The notes under the pieces: generated by a model
What the model was told of the DNA's origin: nothing
Database searches by the model: none
What the model saw: the letters and a program-made list of their open reading frames with translations, nothing else
Shown here: positions 17,626 to 24,221 of the stretch, one piece after another
How the letters are laid out: the number at the start of each line of letters is the position of its first letter
How positions within the stretch are numbered: position 1 is the first letter of the stretch
Made by a program: the position numbers and the translations under genes
DNA from: Blastococcus sp. PRF04-17
GTDB lineage: Bacteria > Actinomycetota > Actinomycetes > Mycobacteriales > Geodermatophilaceae
Direction of reading: 5' to 3'
Length of the DNA: 64,000 bases
Assembly: GCF_023016265.1 (NCBI RefSeq)
Contig: NZ_CP095412.1
Coordinates: 4,030,001-4,094,000, forward strand

Positions 17626-18948
17626 TCACTCGACGAAGCCGGGGAGCCATTCCTCCAGGACGCCGCGGAAGTCGCCGGCCGCGTCGAGCTGGCACAGCAC
17701 GCCGATCGATCCGATGGTCACCCGGTGGATCAGGAGGTACGCCGGCGGCAGGTTGAGCTGCCGACCCAGCCGGCTCGCGTCGTTGCGCGGATCGGCGATC
17801 CGCGCGGCCTGCTCCTGCATCCACGCCCGGGTGAAGTGGAAGTGGCGGTCGCGCAGCGGGTCCAGCAGCGGGCTGAGGTACTCCAGCACGCCCTGCGCGT
17901 CGACCTCCATGCTCGGCCGCACGAACCCCTCGGTGCGCAGGTCGGCGAGCACCTCGTCGGCCTTGCCCGCCAGCGCCCAGCGCAGCAGCCGGCCGATCGG
18001 CTCGGGGTGGCCGTCGGGCAGGCGCGCGGTGGCGCCGAAGTCGATGACCCCCAGCCGGCCGTCGGCGAGCAGCCGGAAGTTGCCCGGATGCGGGTCGGCG
18101 TGCAGCAGGCCGGCGCGCTGCGGTGCCGAGAAGTGCAGCACTGCCAGCAGGTGCCCGGCGTGGTCGCGCTGCTCGCGGGTGCCCTCGGTGATGATCCGCG
18201 ACAGCGGCGTGCCGTCGAGCCACTCGGACACGATCACCTTGGGTGCGCTGGCGACGACGCGGGGGACGGCGACCTGTTCGTCCCCTGCGTAGGCGGCGGC
18301 GAACTGGCGCTGTGCGTCGGCCTCCAGGGTGTAGTCCAGTTCCTCGACCACCCGCGCCTTGAGCTCGGCGATCAGCGGCTTGACGTCCAGGCCCGGGAAG
18401 AGAGCGGCAAACAGTCGCGCGAAGCGGGCCAGCTGGTTGAGATCGGCCATCAGCGCCGTCGCCGCACCGGGGTACTGGATCTTCACGGCGACGTCGCGGC
18501 CGTCCCGCCACGTGGCACGGTGCACCTGGCCGATGCTGGCGGCCGCTGCGGGCTGGTCGTCGAACTCGCGGAAGCGTTGCCGCCACGTGCCGCCGAGCTG
18601 CTGGGCCAGCACCGCGTGCACGGTGCGCACCGGCATCGGCGGCGCCTCCTCCTGGAGCTTCACCAGTGCCTCGCGGTACGGCGCGGCGACCTCCTCGGGC
18701 ACGGCGGCCTCGAAGACGGAGAGGGTCTGGCCGAGCTTCATCGCCCCGCCCTTGAGCTGGCCGAGGACGGCGAACAGCTGCTCCGCGGTGCGCTGCTGCA
18801 GCTCCGCGGTGACGGCGTCGGCGGGTCGGCCCGAGAGTCGCTTGCCGAGCCCGAGCGTGGCGCGACCCGCGGCTCCGAGAGGGAGCGAGGCCAGCCGCGC
18901 CGTCCGCGAGACCGAGCCGCGCGGCATCACCGGTCCTTCGTCGCTCAC
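17626..18948 (-). CDS. ABC1/UbiB-family atypical kinase
   Basis: The 440-residue protein carries the UbiB hallmark KxGQ (AMKLGQTLS near residue 70) and the alanine-rich loop AAAASIGQVH. It also has the AVKIQYPG lysine, the catalytic-loop HADPHPGNF and the metal site GVIDFGATARL. ABC1 proteins are ATPase/kinase-like factors linked to lipid and quinone metabolism. The neighbour of whiB7 in Mycobacterium is an orthologous ABC1 protein. The ATG at 18948 is the natural start. Confidence 0.9.
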   Translation of the reverse strand: MSDEGPVMPRGSVSRTARLASLPLGAAGRATLGLGKRLSGRPADAVTAELQQRTAEQLFAVLGQLKGGAMKLGQTLSVFEAAVPEEVAAPYREALVKLQEEAPPMPVRTVHAVLAQQLGGTWRQRFREFDDQPAAAASIGQVHRATWRDGRDVAVKIQYPGAATALMADLNQLARFARLFAALFPGLDVKPLIAELKARVVEELDYTLEADAQRQFAAAYAGDEQVAVPRVVASAPKVIVSEWLDGTPLSRIITEGTREQRDHAGHLLAVLHFSAPQRAGLLHADPHPGNFRLLADGRLGVIDFGATARLPDGHPEPIGRLLRWALAGKADEVLADLRTEGFVRPSMEVDAQGVLEYLSPLLDPLRDRHFHFTRAWMQEQAARIADPRNDASRLGRQLNLPPAYLLIHRVTIGSIGVLCQLDAAGDFRGVLEEWLPGFVE

Positions 18949-19015
18949 GCGTCCTCCTCGAATGCGCCGACCACCCTGTCGGCGCCATGTCGTCTCGGTG
19001 AGCCCGTGAGCTCGG

Positions 19016-20152
19016 TCAGCCGCCCATTGTTCCCTGCCGGGCCTCGTCCGCGCCCGCAGGAGGGGCGGTGGCGTCGCCCGGGCGGGTGGCTGTCCACGTG
19101 GGCCGGTCGGTGCGCGCAGCCGCCCCGCAGTCGCACCCCCGGTGCGCGAGCCAGGACCGGGCTCGGGGGAGGAGGTGCGGCGGAGCCAGCTCGACCGTCG
19201 CGTCGAGTGTCGACGGGGCGCTGCTCCCGTCGAGGAAGGCCAGCACCTGGAGTGCCGCGATGGCCGCGGTCATCAGGCAGGTCACCGTCGCGCCGCTCGG
19301 CGGCGCCTCGGTCGCGGTGAGCTGGGCGGCCAGCCGCGGCCACCGTGGGTCGGCGTCCCGCCGGTGCAGATCGGCGCACCGCAGGCAGCTCGTCCTCCCC
19401 GGGACGACGAACGGGCCGACGACTCCGGTCTCCCCACGGACCGTCGCGACCAGGTGCGGTACGCCGGCTCGGTGGATGCCCGCCACCAGCGGATCCGACG
19501 CCGCCCACGGCCGGGCGAGCACCACCAGGTCCGCCGCTGCACCCGGCGGCGGCGGTCGCAGGTCGGTCAGGGGACTGGCCCGGCGGACGGCGTCGGCCGC
19601 GGCCAGCGAGCGGGGCCGGCCCTCGTCGTCGGCGCTCAGCCCGCCGACGACGGCGTCCGCCGCTGCCGTGAGCCCGGAGTCCGCGACGCTCACCCGGCCC
19701 ACGCCGCTGGCGGCGAGCACCGCGGCCAACGGCACGCCGACCCGCGTCGCGCCCTCCACCACCACGACAGCGCTGCGACGCGCCCGCCACGCCCCCGGCA
19801 CTCGCCCGAGCGCCGAGTGCAGCTCCGCTCCCGTGCGGGCCGCGGCCGCCGGGCCGGCGTCCGCGGCGAGCAGGTCGGCCGGGTCGAGGTCCACGAGCAG
19901 CTCCGCCGACCGCAGCCCGTCCAGCACACGGGCGATGCTCGCGGGGTCCAGCCCCTGGGCGGCCGCGTCGGCGAGCACGGCGCGCCGGGCGCGCCGCCCG
20001 TCCAGGGTCCGCAGCAGCGCAGCCAGCCGCGCGCCGTCGGGGCCGAGGAGGACACCGTCGGAGGAGTCGACACCCCCGACCTGCACGGCGTCCCGGCCGT
20101 CGCGCAGCAGGGGGACGGCGGCAGGCAGCAGAGGATGGGAGGTCTCGCTCAC
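19016..20152 (-). CDS. ThiF/E1-like protein, TOMM leader-peptide-binding type
   Basis: The 378-residue protein has an N-terminal winged-helix-like part (residues 30-95). An E1/ThiF-type Rossmann region follows (VVVVEGATRVGVPLAAVLAASGVGRVSVADSG near 135-165). Zinc-type cysteines are CLRC and, near the C terminus, CDC. This layout is that of TOMM (thiazole/oxazole peptide) precursor-binding or cyclodehydratase-like proteins, but there is no YcaO or precursor gene nearby. The Mycobacterium locus has a comparable orphan. GTG 20152 is chosen because homology begins there (SETSHPLLP). Confidence 0.7.
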   Translation of the reverse strand: MSETSHPLLPAAVPLLRDGRDAVQVGGVDSSDGVLLGPDGARLAALLRTLDGRRARRAVLADAAAQGLDPASIARVLDGLRSAELLVDLDPADLLAADAGPAAAARTGAELHSALGRVPGAWRARRSAVVVVEGATRVGVPLAAVLAASGVGRVSVADSGLTAAADAVVGGLSADDEGRPRSLAAADAVRRASPLTDLRPPPPGAAADLVVLARPWAASDPLVAGIHRAGVPHLVATVRGETGVVGPFVVPGRTSCLRCADLHRRDADPRWPRLAAQLTATEAPPSGATVTCLMTAAIAALQVLAFLDGSSAPSTLDATVELAPPHLLPRARSWLAHRGCDCGAAARTDRPTWTATRPGDATAPPAGADEARQGTMGG

Positions 20153-20271
20153 CCGGGCAGCGTCGCAGCGGACCGGCCGTGATCGCTGGCGTCGTCCACA
20201 GGCCCCCGTACGACGAACGGCGGCGCCCCCGAGGGGCGCCGCCGCTCGGGGCGAGCCTCTGGACGGGGCTA

Positions 20272-20424
20272 CTAGGCCTTCCCGAGGATCCGGTTCATCT
20301 TGGTGCCGCACACGGGGCAGGTGCCCTGCGCCATGCGGCGACCGGATTCGCTGACCTTGACCTCGCCGTCGAAGTCGCGCTTCTCCTTGCACTTCACGCA
20401 GTAGCCGTTGTAGCTCTCCGCCAC
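20272..20424 (-). CDS. DUF5679 zinc-ribbon-like small protein
   Basis: The 50-residue protein has two CxxC knuckles, CVKC near residues 9-12 and CPVC near 35-38, separated by a charged segment (KEKRDFDGEVKVSESGRR). It matches the actinobacterial DUF5679 type. The GTG start at 20424 follows a GAGGAGA ribosome site. Function unknown; a small zinc-binding adaptor is plausible. It lies upstream of the ThiF-like gene on the same strand. Confidence 0.8.
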   Translation of the reverse strand: MAESYNGYCVKCKEKRDFDGEVKVSESGRRMAQGTCPVCGTKMNRILGKA

Positions 20425-20815
20425 GGGATCTCCTCGTCCTCGGGGTGCCTCGGCACGCGCGCCGGGCGCCGTTGCGCAGGCACGCTACCCGTGCGCGGGC
20501 GCAGGGGAACCGGGGGCGGCCCGGGATGATCGCGACGGCCGCCCACAGCCTGTGGACAGCGGTGTGGACGGCATGGGGACGCGACGGCGTGTCCCTGTGC
20601 GCGGGGCGGGGACGAGCCGATGGAGGGTGACCGGCCGGTTCTGGAAACTGGCTCGATGACCTGCGCGGACGCCGCGCCATGACCTGTGGACGGGCACGCT
20701 CCGCAATCGTTGTCACCGGGGAGAGCGGCGGTCGTGTCCACCGTCCGTGCGATCTGCACCCGAGTGGGTGCCTCCGCGGAGGCGAACGGTCGGCGCGGTG
20801 GCTTACGGTGCCTCC
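20425..20815 (+). other. Divergent intergenic region with TGTGGAC heptamers
   Basis: This 391-bp divergent gap separates DUF5679 and the YgjP-like gene. I see no gene. It contains TGTGGAC at 20551, 20563 and 20685 on the plus strand, and a fourth copy lies at 20194-20200 on the minus strand within the neighbouring gap. TACGGT at 20804-20809, 6 bp before GTG 20816, is a candidate leaderless -10. Confidence 0.5.
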
Positions 20816-21514
20816 GTGCCCGGATCGACTCCCGACGCGTCGGCGTCCCTCGGCCCGGCCGGCGCCCTGCCGGTCGGTGGAATGCCGGTCGGCGGAATGC
20901 GGCGTGCGGTGCCGGCGTCCCGCAAGGGCCACGGAGCGGCCGAGACCGGGGGGATGCCCGTTCCGGGCACCGAGGGCGACGTCGTCGAGGTGCGGCGCAG
21001 CGCCCGCCGGCGCCGCACGGTCACCGCCTACCGCGAGCTGGGCCGCACGGTCGTGCTCATCCCCGCCGCGTTCAGCCCGGCGGAGGAGCGGCGCTGGGTC
21101 GCCCAGATGGTCGCCAAGCTGCAGACCCGCGAGGAGCGACGCAGGAAGTCGCTCGGCGGCGACGAGGAGCTCATGGTGCGCGCCCGGGCGCTCTCGGCGG
21201 CCCACCTGGACGGGCTGGCCGAGCCGGTCAGCGTGCGCTGGGTGGACAACCAGCACCGCCGCTGGGGCTCCTGCACCCCGGCCGACCGCAGCATCCGGCT
21301 GTCGAGCCGGTTGCGCTCGATGCCCGACTACGTCGTCGACTACGTGCTCGTGCACGAGCTCGTCCACCTGCTCGAGCCCGGCCACGACGAGAACTTCTGG
21401 GCGCTGGTCGCCCGGTACCCGAAGGCCGAGCGGGCGCGCGGGTTCCTGGAGGGCGTCGAGCTCGCCGCCACCGCCGGCGCCGCGGCCGGGGACGCCCTCG
21501 ACCTCGTCGACTGA
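20816..21514 (+). CDS. YgjP-like (DUF45) zinc metallopeptidase
   Basis: The 232-residue protein ends in the DUF45/SprT-related metallopeptidase domain: RRWGSCTPADRSIRLSSRL, then VLVHELVHLLEPGHDENFWALV with HELVH at about 180-184 and a downstream His. The N-terminal 60 residues are low complexity. A longer frame exists upstream, but GTG 20816 is supported by the -10-like TACGGT 6 bp before it. Substrate unknown. A terminator-like element follows the stop. Confidence 0.85.
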   Translation: MPGSTPDASASLGPAGALPVGGMPVGGMRRAVPASRKGHGAAETGGMPVPGTEGDVVEVRRSARRRRTVTAYRELGRTVVLIPAAFSPAEERRWVAQMVAKLQTREERRRKSLGGDEELMVRARALSAAHLDGLAEPVSVRWVDNQHRRWGSCTPADRSIRLSSRLRSMPDYVVDYVLVHELVHLLEPGHDENFWALVARYPKAERARGFLEGVELAATAGAAAGDALDLVD

Positions 21515-21571
21515 GGAAGGACCCCCTCCGAGCCGCCTCGCACGCTCGCGGCGAGTGCAGTGGAGGGGGCC
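21515..21571 (+). terminator. Terminator-like repeat element between convergent genes
   Basis: The element begins at the stop codon with GAGGAAGGACCCCC and ends with GGAGGGGGCCTT, pairing as a long imperfect stem around CTCGCACGCTCGCGGCGAG. A related element lies at 58620-58680 in the opposite orientation, also starting directly at a stop codon. Confidence 0.7.
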
Positions 21572-22915
21572 TTACTCGTCCTCGGGCTTCTCCGGCTCGG
21601 CGTCGTCCGCCGTCAGCGCTCGCAGCTCGTCGTCCAGACCCTGCCGGGCCACGAAGTCCAGCGGCTCGTCGAGGTCGTCGGACGTCGGCAGCAGGTCCGG
21701 GTGCGACCAGAGCCGGTCGCGGGAATCGGCCCCGTGCTGCTGGGTCATCGCGCCCCACACGGTGGCGGCGTCGCGGAGCCGGCGGGGCCGCAGCTCCAGC
21801 CCGACGAGGGTGGCGAAGGTCTGCTCGGCCGGACCACCCGAGGCGCGGCGCCGGCGCATGGTCTCGGCGAGCGCCGAGTGGCCCGGCAGCCGGTCCTTGG
21901 CCGCTTCGGCGACCACGGTGTCCACCCAACCCTCGACCAGGGCCAGCAAGGTCTCCAGCCGCCGCAGCGCCATCTGCTGCTCGGGCGTCTCCTCGGGCTC
22001 GAGCACCCCGCTGCCGAGCAACTGCTGGATGCTCTCCGGGTTGCTCGGGTCGATGCCGCCCTCCATGCCGGACATCGCCTCGGTGAGGCCCCGCTCGATC
22101 GCCTCGCGGTCGATCGTGATGCCGCGGGCGTAGGCGTGGACGGCGTCCTGCAGCTGCTGGCGCAGCCACGGCACGTGGGCGAACAGCCGCTGCGAGGCGG
22201 CCTCGCGCAGGGCGAGGAACAGCCGCACCTCGTCGGCGGGCCGGTCCAGCCCGGCGGCGAACTCGGCCACGTTCTGCGGAACGAGCACCGCGGTGCCCGC
22301 CGGAGCCAGGGGAAGGCCCACGTCGGTGCTCGTGACCACCTCGTCGGCGAGCTTGCCGAGGGCCTGGCCGACCTGCGCCCCGAACATCATGCCGCCCATC
22401 CGGCCCATGATCCCGGCGACCGGCCCGAAGGCCATCGCGGCCTCCTGGGGCAGGGCGCTGGTCATCGCGGCCACCACCTTCTCGGCCAGCGGGTCGATGA
22501 GGGCACCCCACTGGGGCAGCGTCTGCTCCACCCACTCGACCCGCGACCAGGCCGCCGTCCGCTCGACACCCGACGGAAGGTCGGTCACCTGGTCGAGCCA
22601 GAGGTCGGCCAGCCGCAGCGCCTCGGCGACCGCGGCCCGCTCGCCGTCGGAGGAGGGCTGGTGCCCAGCGGCGAGCTGGCTGATGGCGCCCTGCCGGGCG
22701 AGATCCCAGTTGACCGGGCCGCCCGACCAGCTCATCAGCTTCTGCAGCTCGGCGAACAGCGGCATCTTGCTCATCAGGTCCTCGGGCGACCCGCCGCCGG
22801 CGACCGAGCCGAACAGGGCGCCGAGCCCGAACGGGTCGGCCGGGTTGCCGCCGGTGGGCTCCCGGCGCTCGGGATCGCGGTCGGGCTTGCCGAAGCCGAA
22901 CGGCACGTCACTCAT
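21572..22915 (-). CDS. Zinc-dependent metalloprotease-like protein, DUF2342 family
   Basis: This 447-residue protein is of the DUF2342/F420-biosynthesis-associated zincin family. It has a glycine-rich start, the GRMGGMMFGAQVGQALG segment, a central LALREAASQRLFAHVPWL stretch where family members carry the putative metal-binding motif, and a late ELRPRRLRDAATVW block. The Ser in REAASQRLF should be compared with the family because a His is common there. The Mycobacterium neighbour of the PDZ-Lon gene is its orthologue. Start ATG 22915. Confidence 0.85.
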   Translation of the reverse strand: MSDVPFGFGKPDRDPERREPTGGNPADPFGLGALFGSVAGGGSPEDLMSKMPLFAELQKLMSWSGGPVNWDLARQGAISQLAAGHQPSSDGERAAVAEALRLADLWLDQVTDLPSGVERTAAWSRVEWVEQTLPQWGALIDPLAEKVVAAMTSALPQEAAMAFGPVAGIMGRMGGMMFGAQVGQALGKLADEVVTSTDVGLPLAPAGTAVLVPQNVAEFAAGLDRPADEVRLFLALREAASQRLFAHVPWLRQQLQDAVHAYARGITIDREAIERGLTEAMSGMEGGIDPSNPESIQQLLGSGVLEPEETPEQQMALRRLETLLALVEGWVDTVVAEAAKDRLPGHSALAETMRRRRASGGPAEQTFATLVGLELRPRRLRDAATVWGAMTQQHGADSRDRLWSHPDLLPTSDDLDEPLDFVARQGLDDELRALTADDAEPEKPEDE

Positions 22916-23027
22916 GCGTCCACGGTAACCGTGTGATCTTCCCGTTGCGGCGGCCGCGAGGATCCCGTCCATGGTTCCGCCGTGGGCGGACGTCGTCGCA
23001 CAGGAACTGCACATAGGCTGGCCCGTC

Positions 23028-24050
23028 GTGACCCGTCGGACTGCCGTCCTCACCGCCGGTGTCGTGCTCCTGGTGCTGTTCGGCCTGCTCGGCACGACGC
23101 TGCCCGTGCCGTACGTCGCCCAGGTGCCCGGGCCGACGTTCAACACCCTCGGTGACATCGACGGCGAGCCGATCATCCGCATCGTGGGCCGGGAGCCGAA
23201 CGAGGTCCAGGGCAACCTGAACCTCACCACGGTGGGCGTCAGCAGGGGCGGGCTCAGCCTCGTCCAGGCCGTCCGTGGCTGGTTCGACGACGAGGTGAGC
23301 GTCGTCCCCGAGGAGGCGGTCTACCCGCCGGACCAGACCGAGGAGGACACCCGCCGCGCCAATCGCCAGGCGTTCCTCACCTCGGAGCAGGCGGCGCAGA
23401 GCGTCGCCCTCGGGCACCTGGGCTACCCGGTGAAGGTCGTCGTCCAGGGGTTCGCGGAGGACTCGCCCTCGGAGGGCGCACTCGAGGAGGGTGACGCGCT
23501 CGAGGCGATCGACGGCCGTCCGACACCGGACACCGAGGCACTCGACGAGGTGCTCAGCTCCATCCCGGGTGGCACGGAGATCACCGTGTCCTACACGCGG
23601 CTCGGCGAGCCCGGCACCGCGACGGTCACCACGAAACGGGCGGAGGACCGCCAGGGGTCGCTGCTCGGGATCACCATCCTCGAGCAGCCGTCGGCCCCGT
23701 TCGACGTCGACATCCAGGTGGAGGACGTCGGAGGTCCCTCGGCCGGCCTGATGCTCGCCCTGGGCATCCTCGACCTGGTCGGGGACGACGACCTGACCGG
23801 CGGCGCCGTGATCGCGGGGAGCGGCACGATCAGCATGGACGGCGAGGTCGGCCCGATCGGCGGTATCGCGCTGAAGATGGTGGCCGCTGCCGAGATCGAC
23901 GCGGAGCTCTTCCTGGTGCCGGCGGGCAACTGCGCCGAGGCGCTGGCCGCCGACGATCCCGGCTTCCCGCTGGCCAAGGTCGCGACCCTGGAGGACGCGC
24001 TGGAGGCACTCGCCGACTTCGGGGCCGGCCGGACCCCCGAGACCTGCTGA
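23028..24050 (+). CDS. PDZ domain Lon-like (S16) membrane protease
   Basis: The 340-residue protein has an N-terminal transmembrane segment (VLTAGVVLLVLFGLLGTTLP) and a PDZ domain (PSEGALEEGDALEAIDGRP). The C-terminal S16 protease domain has catalytic Ser in GGPSAGLM near residue 237 and Lys in GGIALKMVAA near 282. It probably cleaves membrane or envelope proteins outside the membrane. GTG 23028 has TAGGCT 8 bp upstream. It is divergent from DUF2342, as in Mycobacterium. Confidence 0.88.
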   Translation: MTRRTAVLTAGVVLLVLFGLLGTTLPVPYVAQVPGPTFNTLGDIDGEPIIRIVGREPNEVQGNLNLTTVGVSRGGLSLVQAVRGWFDDEVSVVPEEAVYPPDQTEEDTRRANRQAFLTSEQAAQSVALGHLGYPVKVVVQGFAEDSPSEGALEEGDALEAIDGRPTPDTEALDEVLSSIPGGTEITVSYTRLGEPGTATVTTKRAEDRQGSLLGITILEQPSAPFDVDIQVEDVGGPSAGLMLALGILDLVGDDDLTGGAVIAGSGTISMDGEVGPIGGIALKMVAAAEIDAELFLVPAGNCAEALAADDPGFPLAKVATLEDALEALADFGAGRTPETC

Positions 24051-24098
24051 GCGACGACGGGGACCGACCGGTGGCTGGGCGAGACCCGTTTCGACGGT

Positions 24099-24167
24099 GG
24101 GAACCCGGGAGTCGCCGGAGCGTTGTGCTGGGATGAGCGGGAACCTCGCCGGACGGCGGCGGTTCCC
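24099..24167 (+). promoter_or_regulatory. GGGAACC boxes upstream of UPF0182 gene
   Basis: GGGAACC at 24099-24105 is followed by CGTT at 24121-24124, the layout of an ECF sigma-E/H type promoter. A second GGGAACC at 24139-24145 and an inverted GGTTCCC at 24161-24167 form an inverted repeat with a 15-bp spacer in the 5' leader. This could be a promoter plus an operator. Assignment is inference. Confidence 0.4.
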
Positions 24168-24221
24168 ACGTACCTGGTGCGGCAGTGCCGACACCGAAGC
24201 TGCAATTGAAGGAGAGCGCTC

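Noticed and set aside
19016-21385. 789-codon frame extending the ThiF-like gene upstream
   Set aside because: It runs through DUF5679 and antisense to the YgjP-like gene; family similarity begins at GTG 20152.
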